A stretch of 64,000 bases of DNA, taken from NCBI RefSeq assembly GCF_025515305.1, contig NZ_JAOPHT010000004.1:124001-188000 (forward strand), given 5' to 3'. The notes beneath the pieces are model-generated. The model did no database searches and was not told where the DNA came from. It was given only the letters and a program-made list of their open reading frames with translations. The DNA is from Roseicyclus sediminis. Lineage in GTDB: Bacteria > Pseudomonadota > Alphaproteobacteria > Rhodobacterales > Rhodobacteraceae. The first letter of the stretch is position 1. Every line of letters begins with the position of its first letter. Of the stretch, positions 49,505-58,707 are shown piece by piece. The position numbers and the translations under genes are program-made.

Positions 49505-50140
49505 TCAGGCCTTGGCGAAGCGGGTGGGATCGACCCCCTCGGGCAGGTGTTCGGCCGGGTCCCAGGCGGATTTCTCGTGTAACCCGAAGGCTTCCGCCCA
49601 GTCCAGATTGTGCTCTTCCAGCGCGGTGCGCAGGGTGTCGTTGAACCGGTTCAGCCATCCGAAGAGCGAAATCACGGACAGGATCTCGACGATCTGCGGC
49701 GTGGTGAAATGCGCCTTCAGACGCTCGATGTCGGCGTCGGTCGTGGCGTTCGGCGTGAGCGAGGCGCCGCGGGCGAGGTCGAAGGCCGCGCGCTCGGCCT
49801 CGGTGAAGAGGGGGCTTTCCTCGTAGTCCCAGATCGCGTTGAGCTTTTCCTCCGGAACGCCCCATCTCGCCGCCGACTGGATGTTGTGCGCCTGGCAGAA
49901 CTGGCAGCCCGCGGTGGAGGAGGAGATGTAGGCCACCAGGAACCGGAAGCCGCGGTCGAGCGTGCCCTCGTCGCGGATCACGGCCTTGGACAGCGCCATG
50001 AAGGCCATCAGGATCTCGGGACGGTGCGCGAGGATGCGGTAACTGTTGGGAATGTAGCCGTTGGAGGCGCGGATCACGTCGAGCGGCGCTCGGTATTCCT
50101 CGGAAAGATCGTCGAGATCTGCGGTTGGCAGCCGTGACAC
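49505..50140 (-). CDS. AhpD/carboxymuconolactone-decarboxylase-family protein
   Basis: A 211-residue protein of the AhpD-like fold. The redox motif C-x2-C-x3-H is intact (GCQFCQAHNIQSA, around residues 79-91), as in AhpD and related peroxidase-like members of the CMD family. The start is GTG at 50140, preceded by a perfect AAGGAGG seven bases away, so the longer ATG reading is rejected. First gene of the operon with nbaC and the flavin reductase; it could handle peroxide made by the uncoupled monooxygenase or act on the ring-fission product. Confidence 0.83.
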   Translation of the reverse strand: MSRLPTADLDDLSEEYRAPLDVIRASNGYIPNSYRILAHRPEILMAFMALSKAVIRDEGTLDRGFRFLVAYISSSTAGCQFCQAHNIQSAARWGVPEEKLNAIWDYEESPLFTEAERAAFDLARGASLTPNATTDADIERLKAHFTTPQIVEILSVISLFGWLNRFNDTLRTALEEHNLDWAEAFGLHEKSAWDPAEHLPEGVDPTRFAKA

Positions 50141-50189
50141 GTGCGTTTCCTCCTTGGGCGTCTTGTCCCGTTCCTCCCCCGAGACTGGC

Positions 50190-50207
50190 AAATCGCACTC
50201 GCGATTT
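50190..50207. promoter_or_regulatory. 18-bp palindrome upstream of the nbaC operon
   Basis: AAATCGC-ACTC-GCGATTT: perfect 7-bp arms, 4-bp centre, 50-67 bases before the GTG of the AhpD-like gene. Symmetry and position fit a repressor operator controlling the AhpD-nbaC-flavin reductase operon. Confidence 0.5.
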
Positions 50208-50283
50208 CCAATCAGGATCGCCCCGCGTCGCATGTTGTTTCGGTTATGCGAGGCCTTCTAGGGCGGCGATGGTCCGATCGGTG

Positions 50284-51195
50284 TCATTCCGCCTTGCCCG
50301 CTGTCAGGCGCCGGGCCTCGCGCCGCAGAAGCCGGGCGAACTCGGTCGCGGCCGGCGGTGCCGGACGTCCGGCGGGCGTGACGAAGGCGATTTCGCGCGG
50401 GGCGGGCGAGCCTGCAAGGTCCACCGCCCGGATCGCCCGTGCGCCGAGGCCCGTCGCGGCATAGCTCGGCAGGATCGCGGCACCGAGGCCGGCCTCCACC
50501 ATGGCCAGCACGGTCATGACGTTGACCACCTCGTGGCGCGGCTGGAGCGTGACCCCCTCGCGGGCCGCCTGCGCATCGACGAGACCGCGGATCCCGCTCG
50601 GCGGGCGCAACAGGATCAGATCGGCCTCCGCGAGGTCCGCCCAGCCGAGCGCGCCGCGGCGGGACAGCGGATTGTCGGCGGGGACGAAGGCCATCAGCCG
50701 GTCGCGGAGCACCTGCAACCGGGTCGCTGTGGGAATGCCCGGGTCGAAGGTGCCGACCGCGGCATCAACCCGGCCCGCCGCCAGCGCCTCGCGCATCGCC
50801 CCGGTCGGCACGTCGAGCAGGCTCAACCGCACTTCCGGCCGGATCCCGGCGAAGCGCGCCATCACCGGCGGCAGGAGCGTGGCGGCCAGAACCGGTGGCG
50901 CGGCGATGACGAGGCGCGCGGCGCGCGTCTCGGCGAGCAGGCGCACCCGCGCGCGCGCCTGCTCCAGCCGGTCCAGCACCACGCAGACCTCCGCGAGATA
51001 GGCGCGCCCTTCCTCCGTCAGCGCGATCTTCCGCGTCGTCCGGGTGAGGAGCGGCAGACCGAGCGTCGTCTCCAGGTCGCGGACATGGCCCGAGACCACC
51101 GGCTGCGACAGGCCCAGGCCCTGTGCGGCCTCGGTGAAGCTTCCGGTTTCGGCCACGCTGCGGAAGCTGCGCAGTTGCTTGAGGGTTTCGGCCAT
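50284..51195 (-). CDS. LysR-family transcription regulator
   Basis: A 303-residue LysR regulator with HTH at about residues 4-62 (FRSVAETGSFTEAAQGLGLS, QPVVSGHVRDLETTLGLPLL) and an effector domain ending GLGAAILPSYAA. It is divergent from the molybdopterin-hydroxylase operon and lies upstream of the nbaC operon on the same strand, so it could control either. I chose the ATG at 51195; the longer reading begins in the AT-rich promoter region. Confidence 0.88.
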   Translation of the reverse strand: MAETLKQLRSFRSVAETGSFTEAAQGLGLSQPVVSGHVRDLETTLGLPLLTRTTRKIALTEEGRAYLAEVCVVLDRLEQARARVRLLAETRAARLVIAAPPVLAATLLPPVMARFAGIRPEVRLSLLDVPTGAMREALAAGRVDAAVGTFDPGIPTATRLQVLRDRLMAFVPADNPLSRRGALGWADLAEADLILLRPPSGIRGLVDAQAAREGVTLQPRHEVVNVMTVLAMVEAGLGAAILPSYAATGLGARAIRAVDLAGSPAPREIAFVTPAGRPAPPAATEFARLLRREARRLTAGKAE

Positions 51196-51206
51196 AGATT
51201 TTCCAA

Positions 51207-51246
51207 ATGAATTGATCTGACTTTCTGTGATTATCATATCAATCAT
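51207..51246. promoter_or_regulatory. LysR-type binding region
   Basis: ATGAATTGAT (51207-51216) and ATCAATCAT (51238-51246) form an imperfect inverted repeat in the AT-rich 91-bp gap between the divergent LysR and molybdopterin-hydroxylase genes, the usual place for LysR control sites. Confidence 0.4.
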
Positions 51247-51286
51247 GGCCGGCTAGAAAGGGAAAACGACCCCGATTGCGAGCGTC

Positions 51287-53488
51287 ATGCCGGACCCCAT
51301 CGCCCCAGAGACCCGCCGCGAGGATGCGCCGCTTCTGCGCGGCGCAGGCCGGTTCGTGGACGATCTCGGCGGTCCGGAGGCGCTGTTTCTGCACGTGCTC
51401 AGGGCCGATGCGGGGCCGGGGCGGATCGTCTCGCTCGACGTTTCGGCGGCGTCGGGCGCGACGCTGATCCTGACGGCGGCCGATCTCGAGGGGCTGGGAC
51501 GCGCCGGTGTGAACCCGCTCGTTCCCGGCATGGTGCCCCATCCGTCGCCCATCCTGGCGGCGGGCCGGGTCGCCGCGGCGGGGGAGCCCGTCGCCGCGAT
51601 CCTGCATCCCGACCGAGAGCGGGCCGCCGACCTGGCCGAGGCGATCGTGCTGGAGATCGAGGAGGAGGCCGGGGAAGGCGCCGATGCGCTGTCATTCGAC
51701 TATGCGGCGGGTGACGTGGACGCGGCCTTCGCCGCCGCGGTGCACGTGGTCTCCGCCCGGATCGCGCATCCTCGCGTCAGTCCTTTCACCCTCGAACCCC
51801 GCGCCGCGCTGGCCGTGCCACAGGCCAATGGGGAGCTGAGGGTCTGGCTTTCGACCCAGACGCCGCACCGGGCGCGCGACGATCTCGCGCGCATCCTCGG
51901 CCTGTCCCCCGACCGACTGCGCGTTATCGCCCCCGACGTCGGCGGGGCCTTCGGCGGCAAGGCCTCGATCTATCCCGAGGACGTGCTCGTGGCGCTGGCC
52001 GCGCTGCGTACCGGGCGCGCCGTTCGCTGGACGGCCCGCCGCAGCGAGGATTTCCTCGCGGCCAGCCACGGGCGCGGCGGGACGCTTTCGGGCAGGCTTG
52101 CCGTCGACGCGGAGGGGCGCTTCATCGGCCTCTGCGCCGATGTCGACTTTCCCCTCGGCTCCTGGATGCCGTTCTCGGCGGCGGTCCCCACGCGCAACGC
52201 GGCGCGCATCCTGCCGGGCCCCTACGGCATCGCCGCCATCGACATCAAGGCCCGGGCCCGCATGGGCGGCGGGGCCGCGATGAACATCTATCGAGGGGCG
52301 GGACGGCCCGAGGCCGCCATGCTGATGGAGCGGCTGGTGGAGGAGGTCGCCGCCGCGACCGGCATCGATGCGCTGGACCTGCGCCGCCGCAACGCCATTC
52401 CGCGCGCGGCCTTGCCCGCCAGGACGCCGACGGGCGAATGGCTGGATGCCTCGGATTTTCCGGGGCTCCTTGACCGGCTCGACGCCACGGCCGACCTCGC
52501 GGCCTTGCGCGCCGCCCGAGACGCCGCCCGCGCCGATGGCCGGATTGCGGGCCTTGGCCTCGCCCTCTACGCCGAGCCCTGTGGCGCGGGCTTCGAGACG
52601 GCGCGCATCGCGTTGCGGCCCGATGGACGCATCGCCGCGGTCACCGGATCGACGGCGCAGGGGCAGGGGCGGCTCTCGGCCACGGCGAGGCTGCTTGCGG
52701 GTCGTCTGCACCTCGCCCCGGACGCCATCGAGGTCCGCGCCGGCGACACCGGCCTTCTGCCCGAGGCGATCGGGGCGCTGGCCAGCCGATCCACGGCGAT
52801 CGGGGCGACGGCGATGGCCGAGGCCTGCGACCTCTTTCTCGGGCTTGCCCGCGCCCGCGCCGCCGAGGCGCTGCAATGCGGCCCGGACGAGGTGGGCCTC
52901 GCCCCCGGTGGCTTCGTTTCATCGGCCGGTGCCGGTTTGTCCTGGTCCGGCCTCGCCGCCGCCGCGACCGAGCGCGGGGAGACACTGGAGATCGACCACC
53001 GGTATACCGCACCGGCCGAGGCCTGGGCCTCGGGCGCCGTCGCCGCGACGGTGGAGATCGACGTCGAGACCGGAATGCCAACGCTCGGGCCGATCCACTG
53101 GGTCGACGATGCGGGCCGCGTCCTGAACCCCCGCCTGGTCGAGGGGCAACTCGTCGGCGGCCTCGCGCAAGGCGTCGGCGAGGCGCTGATGGAGCGGATC
53201 GTCTACGAGGGCGGCCAGCTTCTGACCGGCTCGCTCATGGATTACCAGGTGCCGCGTGCCTCCGACATTCCGCCCGTCCGCCTGACAAGCGCGCCGGTTC
53301 CCTCCGCCGCGAACGCGCTGGGCGCGAAGGGGGTGGGGGAGGCTGGCAACATCGGTGTGCCCGCCGCCATCGCGAACGCCATTCACGACGCGCTCCGCCC
53401 GCTCGGCGTGACGCGCATCGACCCACCCTTCACCGCCGCCCGCATCTGGGAGGCGATCCACGACGTCAGCACGGGAGGCGAAAGGTGA
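51287..53488 (+). CDS. Xanthine-dehydrogenase/CoxL-family molybdopterin-binding subunit
   Basis: A 733-residue large subunit of the xanthine oxidase family. The N-terminal a/b-hammerhead domain covers ~20-125. The molybdopterin-binding region carries GGAFGGK (219-225), and the catalytic Glu685 is in GAKGVGEAGN. Such enzymes hydroxylate N-heterocycles or aldehydes with water as oxygen donor. The required 2Fe-2S and FAD subunits are not encoded anywhere in the window, so partners must lie elsewhere or be shared. GTGA overlap with the DapA-fold gene; divergent LysR regulator. Confidence 0.9.
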   Translation: MPDPIAPETRREDAPLLRGAGRFVDDLGGPEALFLHVLRADAGPGRIVSLDVSAASGATLILTAADLEGLGRAGVNPLVPGMVPHPSPILAAGRVAAAGEPVAAILHPDRERAADLAEAIVLEIEEEAGEGADALSFDYAAGDVDAAFAAAVHVVSARIAHPRVSPFTLEPRAALAVPQANGELRVWLSTQTPHRARDDLARILGLSPDRLRVIAPDVGGAFGGKASIYPEDVLVALAALRTGRAVRWTARRSEDFLAASHGRGGTLSGRLAVDAEGRFIGLCADVDFPLGSWMPFSAAVPTRNAARILPGPYGIAAIDIKARARMGGGAAMNIYRGAGRPEAAMLMERLVEEVAAATGIDALDLRRRNAIPRAALPARTPTGEWLDASDFPGLLDRLDATADLAALRAARDAARADGRIAGLGLALYAEPCGAGFETARIALRPDGRIAAVTGSTAQGQGRLSATARLLAGRLHLAPDAIEVRAGDTGLLPEAIGALASRSTAIGATAMAEACDLFLGLARARAAEALQCGPDEVGLAPGGFVSSAGAGLSWSGLAAAATERGETLEIDHRYTAPAEAWASGAVAATVEIDVETGMPTLGPIHWVDDAGRVLNPRLVEGQLVGGLAQGVGEALMERIVYEGGQLLTGSLMDYQVPRASDIPPVRLTSAPVPSAANALGAKGVGEAGNIGVPAAIANAIHDALRPLGVTRIDPPFTAARIWEAIHDVSTGGER

Positions 53489-54477
53489 GATACCGCAAAT
53501 CCGAGGCCAAGGACTACGCCCGCGCGCATCTGCGCGGCATCTGGGCGGCGGCGACGCAGCCCTTCGCGCCCGATCTCTCGCTCGACGAGGCAGGGTTCCG
53601 CCGCAACCTCCGGCACTGGACCGACGATCTCGGCATCGACGGCATCTTCGTCGGGGGCAAGCAGGGCGAATATTTCTCCATGTCGCTGGAGGAGCGGAAG
53701 GCGGTCTTCGAGATCGCTGTGGACGAACTGGGGTCCGCCTCCACGGGCGGGGGCGGCACGATCCTGTCCTGTTCCGACCAGAACCTCGACACGGTGATCG
53801 AGCTGGCCCGCCATGCCGAGGCGATCGGCGCCGATTTCGTGGTCATCCACGCCCCCGTCCTGTCCTTCTTCCGCAGCCAGGACGAGACGGTCTACGAATA
53901 TTACCGCCACATCGCAGAGCAGGTGGATATCGGCATCGCCATGTGGAGCCATCCCGACGCGGGCTACCTGATGTCGCCCGAGCTTTGCGCCCGGATCGCG
54001 GACATCCCCAACATCGTCGCGATCAAGTATTCCGTCCCGCGCGAGATGTATGTCCGCCTGACCGAACTGGCCGGGGACCGGATCATCGTCTCGACCGCGT
54101 CCGAGCGCGAATGGCTCGACAACGTGCTGGAGCTTGGGTGGCAGTGCTACCTCTGCTCGAACCCGCCCTACCTGTTCCAGACCGCGGCCGACCGGCGGAT
54201 GAACGACTACACCGAGCGTGCCTTCGCGGGCGACGCGGCGGGCGCACGGGCGATCTGGAAGACGCTGGAGCCGGTGCGCGAGGCCTTCGAGGCGACGCGC
54301 CCGCCCGAGAAGCCGCAGGCGCACGCGAAGTACTGGCAGGAGCTTCTGGGCCAGGCCGGCGGGCCGGTGCGCCGCCCGCTCCTGGACCTCACCGAGGCCG
54401 AGAAGGTCGCGATCCTGTCGGCTTTCGAGGGCTGCGGGCTTGGCGGCATCGACAGCGGGGCGATGCGCCATGGCTGA
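53485..54477 (+). CDS. DapA-family (class I aldolase/dihydrodipicolinate-synthase-like) protein
   Basis: A 330-residue TIM-barrel protein of the DHDPS/N-acetylneuraminate lyase superfamily. The Schiff-base lysine is Lys181 in VAIKYS, and GGKQGEYFSMSLEERK (57-72) replaces the usual G-T-T-G-E loop. The tyrosine of the TPYY motif is missing: the segment reads IHAPVLSFF (121-129). It is therefore unlikely to make dihydrodipicolinate; a pyruvate-type lyase or hydratase with altered chemistry is more probable. The start is GTG at 53485, coupled to the molybdoenzyme gene; its end overlaps the aspartate-dehydrogenase-like gene by eight bases. Confidence 0.83.
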   Translation: MRYRKSEAKDYARAHLRGIWAAATQPFAPDLSLDEAGFRRNLRHWTDDLGIDGIFVGGKQGEYFSMSLEERKAVFEIAVDELGSASTGGGGTILSCSDQNLDTVIELARHAEAIGADFVVIHAPVLSFFRSQDETVYEYYRHIAEQVDIGIAMWSHPDAGYLMSPELCARIADIPNIVAIKYSVPREMYVRLTELAGDRIIVSTASEREWLDNVLELGWQCYLCSNPPYLFQTAADRRMNDYTERAFAGDAAGARAIWKTLEPVREAFEATRPPEKPQAHAKYWQELLGQAGGPVRRPLLDLTEAEKVAILSAFEGCGLGGIDSGAMRHG

Positions 54478-55279
54478 GGCGCGGCCGCTACGGCTGGTCC
54501 TGATCGGCTGGGGTGCCATCGCGACACGTGTCGCCGCGCTCCTGTCCGAACGCGGCACGCCGGCGCGGGTGGTCGCGGTCGCCCTTCGCAATGGGTCGGT
54601 GCCACGCACGCCGCTGCCGCCGGGGGCGGTCCTGATCGACGATCCCGCCGCCCTGTCCGACCTCTCCCCCGACCTCGTGCTGGAGGCCGCGGGGCGTGAG
54701 GCGCTCCGCCAATGGGCGGGAGCCGCGCTCGACGCCGCGCCGCGCCTCGTCGTGGCCTCCACCAGCGCGCTGGCCGACGACGCCTTCCGCGAGGCGCTCA
54801 TCGCCCATGCCGTCCGCGCGAGGTCCCGGATCGAGATCACGCCCGGCGCCATCGGCGGGATCGACGCGCTGCGCGCGGCCTCCGTCCTGCCGGTGGAGAG
54901 CGTGCGCCACACCATCGCCAAGCCGCCGACCGCCTGGGCCGGGACGCCCGGCGAGGCGATCCTCGCCGATGCCCCTCCGGGTGCCGTCACGCTGTTTCGG
55001 GGCAGCGCGCGCGAGGCCGCGCGGCTCTACCCGCAGAACGCGAACGCCACCGCCACGACGGCGCTTGCAGGGATCGGCCTCGACCGGACGGAAGTCGAGA
55101 TCGTCTCGGACCCCGCGCTGAGCCGCAACCGCCATGTCATCGAGATCGACGGGGCGGCGGGCCGGATGCGCGTGGACCTGGAGAACGCGCCATCGGCCAG
55201 CAACCCCAAGTCGTCGGAACTGACGGCGCTCAGCCTCGTTCGCGCGGTGGAGAACGCCGTCCTGCCGCTCTGCCTCTGA
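54470..55279 (+). CDS. L-aspartate dehydrogenase-like protein
   Basis: A 269-residue protein of the aspartate dehydrogenase (NadX) family. The Rossmann motif is IGWGAIATRVAALL (12-25), TPGAIGGIDAL forms the substrate loop, and the C-terminal NATATTALAGIGLDRTEVEI with an active-site His in SRNRHVIEI matches the family. It interconverts aspartate and iminosuccinate/oxaloacetate with NAD(P). The catabolic setting suggests amine release from an aspartate-like product, not NAD synthesis. ATG at 54470 overlaps the preceding gene. Confidence 0.87.
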   Translation: MAEARPLRLVLIGWGAIATRVAALLSERGTPARVVAVALRNGSVPRTPLPPGAVLIDDPAALSDLSPDLVLEAAGREALRQWAGAALDAAPRLVVASTSALADDAFREALIAHAVRARSRIEITPGAIGGIDALRAASVLPVESVRHTIAKPPTAWAGTPGEAILADAPPGAVTLFRGSAREAARLYPQNANATATTALAGIGLDRTEVEIVSDPALSRNRHVIEIDGAAGRMRVDLENAPSASNPKSSELTALSLVRAVENAVLPLCL

Positions 55280-55296
55280 GCACAAGGAGACCGCCC

Positions 55297-55623
55297 TTGA
55301 AGGACCTCACGACGGCCGATTTCGCCACGACCCTCGCCGCGCTGGGGCAGACGCCCGCGCTCGTCGATTTCTGGGCGCCGTGGTGCGGGCCCTGCCGCAT
55401 GCTGGACCCCGCGCTTGCGCGGATCGAGGCGGCGCTGGGCGAGGATCTCGCCGTCTTCAAGGTCGATATCTCCACCGAGGAGCCATTGGCCGAGGCCTGG
55501 AACGTGAAGGCGACGCCGACCTTCCTCCTGCTCCACCGGGGAGCAGAGATCGGCCGCCGGGTCGGTGGCCTGCCCGCTACGGCGCTGGCGCAATGGGTGC
55601 ACGAGACGATCGCGCGCACCTAG
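55297..55623 (+). CDS. Thioredoxin
   Basis: A 108-residue thioredoxin with the intact active site WCGPC (residues 29-33) and the cis-proline loop ATPTFLLL. The start is an unusual TTG at 55297, eight bases after AAGGAGA; no ATG or GTG is available at the family start, so TTG is convincing. It follows the aspartate-dehydrogenase-like gene by 17 bases. Its stop shares a CTAG with the convergent dctM stop. It may serve the redox state of the neighbouring molybdoenzyme or be a general thioredoxin. Confidence 0.87.
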   Translation: MKDLTTADFATTLAALGQTPALVDFWAPWCGPCRMLDPALARIEAALGEDLAVFKVDISTEEPLAEAWNVKATPTFLLLHRGAEIGRRVGGLPATALAQWVHETIART

Positions 55624-56879
55624 ATCAGAGCGGTCGTGATCGCGGGCCAGTAGCTGAGCATCACGAGAACCACCATCACCACGAGGATGAAGGGCAGAAG
55701 CTCGCGGAAGATGTCGGTGGGCTTCGCCTGCGACATGGCGGCGGCGATGTAGAGGCCCGCGCCCACGGGCGGCGTCAGCAGGCCGAGCACGAGGTTGAGG
55801 CACATGATGACGCCAAGCTGGTATGGATCGATGTCGTAGATCCCCGTGGCGATGGGCAGCAGGATCGGCCCGATCAGGATCAGCGCCGAGATCCCGTCGA
55901 GGACCATCCCGATCAGCAGCAGGCCGACATTGAGGATCAGCAGGAACACGAAAGGGTTCGACGTCAGCGCCGACAGCCGCTCGGCCAGTTGCTGCGGGAT
56001 CGCCTCGTAGACGATCACGAGGCCGAAGACATTGGCGGCGGCGACGAGGAAGATCACGAGGCTCGCGTTCTTCGCGGTGCGCACGAAGACCTCGGCGAGG
56101 TGGGAGAGCTTTATTTCGCCATAGAGCAGCCAGCCGATCAGAAACGCGATGAGAGAGGCGACCGCCGCCGATTCCGTGGGCGTCGCGATGCCCAGAAGGA
56201 TGCCGCCCACGATCGCCACCGGGATCAGTGCCGCGGGCGCGCAGTCGCGCAGCGCGCGCAACGCCTCGGGCCGCGACATCCACCCGCCCTTGGGAAAACC
56301 GCGCGCAAGGCCGATGGCCGTGATGACCGCGCAGAAGGCGGCGCCGAGGATCAGGCCGGGCAGGATCCCCGCGAGGAACATGTCGCCGATCGGCACCTGG
56401 GCCAGCACGCCGTAAATGACGAACAGCATCGAGGGCGGGATGATCGGGGACAGCAGGCCGCCCGCCGCCGTCGTCGCCGCGGCAAAGCTGCGGTCATACC
56501 CCTCGCGCTCCATCTCCGGGACCATGGCGCGCGACATCACCGCGATCTGGCTCGCCGCCGAGCCGATGATCGCGGCCATGAACATGTTGGCCAGCAGGTT
56601 GATGTAGGCGAGGCCGCCGCGGAAGCCGCCGACGAACACCCGCGCGGCGTTGATCAGCCGCTTGGTCAGGCCGCCCTCGTTCATCAGCTCGCCCGTCAGC
56701 ATGAAGAGCGGGATCGCCATGAGCCCGTAGCTCTCGACCCCCGCGAAAAGCTGCTGGGCGAAACTGTCGAACAGGACCTCGTTGCCGCTCGACTGGATGT
56801 ACCAGATCGCGCTGATCACGAGGACAAGCGCGATGGGCACGGCCCCGAACAGCAGCAGGCCGAAGACGGCGGCGGTCAT
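55620..56879 (-). CDS. dctM: TRAP transporter large permease DctM
   Basis: A 419-residue, 11-12-helix protein of the DctM/SiaM family. GGLLSPIIPPSMLFVIYG (the conserved PPS loop), ATPTESAAVASLIAF and FVLLLLTPPVGAGLYIAAAM-type segments (LGLLTPPVGAGLYI) are clear. It forms the ion-coupled transport channel with DctQ. ATGA overlap with dctQ. The substrate is unknown but probably feeds the divergent/adjacent catabolic operon at 59697-62636. Confidence 0.92.
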   Translation of the reverse strand: MTAAVFGLLLFGAVPIALVLVISAIWYIQSSGNEVLFDSFAQQLFAGVESYGLMAIPLFMLTGELMNEGGLTKRLINAARVFVGGFRGGLAYINLLANMFMAAIIGSAASQIAVMSRAMVPEMEREGYDRSFAAATTAAGGLLSPIIPPSMLFVIYGVLAQVPIGDMFLAGILPGLILGAAFCAVITAIGLARGFPKGGWMSRPEALRALRDCAPAALIPVAIVGGILLGIATPTESAAVASLIAFLIGWLLYGEIKLSHLAEVFVRTAKNASLVIFLVAAANVFGLVIVYEAIPQQLAERLSALTSNPFVFLLILNVGLLLIGMVLDGISALILIGPILLPIATGIYDIDPYQLGVIMCLNLVLGLLTPPVGAGLYIAAAMSQAKPTDIFRELLPFILVVMVVLVMLSYWPAITTALI

Positions 56880-57442
56880 GGGCGGTCTCCGGGAAGAGGA
56901 ATGGCCTCCGCGGTCTCGGCGCCCGAAAGCCGCGCGACGAGGTTGGCCACGGCATGCAACGTCGCGCCGAGTGCGAAAAGCGGCATGACCATCCAGACCC
57001 AGACCTTGGACACGGATATGGTCATCGTCGGCTCGGAATAGATGAAGTTGAAGGTCGCGCCCTGGAAGGCGATGACGTCGAAGCCCGCGCGGGCGAAGTC
57101 GATCGGATCGAACCAGCGCCAGCAGAAATGGACCATCGCCAGCGCGAAGCCCAGCACGACCACATCCACGAAGATATCGATCCAGCGTGCCGCGGGGGCG
57201 GGCAGCACCTCCTTCAGGAACGTGACCGAGATCGCGTCGCGATGCGCAAGCGAGGCCGAGGCGGCGAGGAACGCCATCCAGATCATCGCGTAAATGGCCA
57301 ACTCGTCGATCCAGAAGATCGAGTTGTTCATCGCCCGGGTCACGACATTGGTCAGGATCAGGCCGGTGATCGCCACGGCCAGTGCGGCCGCTGCGGCAAG
57401 CTCGGCCCGGGCCCAGGCCCGGGAGATGCGTTTCAGAAACAT
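56876..57442 (-). CDS. dctQ: TRAP transporter small permease DctQ
   Basis: A 188-residue four-helix protein. The DctQ signature IFWIDELAIYAMIWMAFLAA (about residues 42-61), followed by HRDAISVTF, is present. It joins DctM in the cytoplasmic membrane. ATG at 57442 gives a normal N-terminal helix; the upstream frame continues into the intergenic hairpins. Preceded by a 127-bp gap after dctP. Confidence 0.9.
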   Translation of the reverse strand: MFLKRISRAWARAELAAAAALAVAITGLILTNVVTRAMNNSIFWIDELAIYAMIWMAFLAASASLAHRDAISVTFLKEVLPAPAARWIDIFVDVVVLGFALAMVHFCWRWFDPIDFARAGFDVIAFQGATFNFIYSEPTMTISVSKVWVWMVMPLFALGATLHAVANLVARLSGAETAEAIPLPGDRP

Positions 57443-57502
57443 GGGCGGCACTCTCTCGGACCGCGGGCCCCGCGAAACTCCGTCCACGGGACCGGTGCGG
57501 CC

Positions 57503-57559
57503 GGGGGTGCCGTGGCACCCCCCGTCGTTCGGCAGCCGCGAGCCTGGGCCACGGCTGCC
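57503..57559 (-). terminator. Two stem-loops between dctP and dctQ
   Basis: Going downstream from dctP on the minus strand, 57531-57538 and 57552-57559 (GGCAGCCG/CGGCTGCC, 13-nt loop) form the first stem, and 57503-57510 and 57515-57522 (GGGGGTGC/GCACCCCC, 4-nt loop) the second. No U-tract follows. Like the smoE-smoF hairpin, they sit between binding protein and permease genes and would favour excess binding protein. Confidence 0.55.
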
Positions 57560-57569
57560 GGGCTGAGGA

Positions 57570-58583
<1,014 letters not shown>

Positions 58584-58707
58584 TTACGTTTTCCCCGCTT
58601 TTCCAGCGGTTGCATCGAGTTTTCCCCCGAAAATCGCCGGAACCAATGGCAATCTTCGGTAATTCGTATAACCTGTGACATATGCAAAAGCTACCGGAAG
58701 GAAGCGG

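Noticed and set aside
53485-54477. Annotation as dihydrodipicolinate synthase (dapA)
   Set aside because: The family tyrosine and GTTGE loop are not there, and the gene is coupled to a molybdoenzyme operon, not lysine synthesis.
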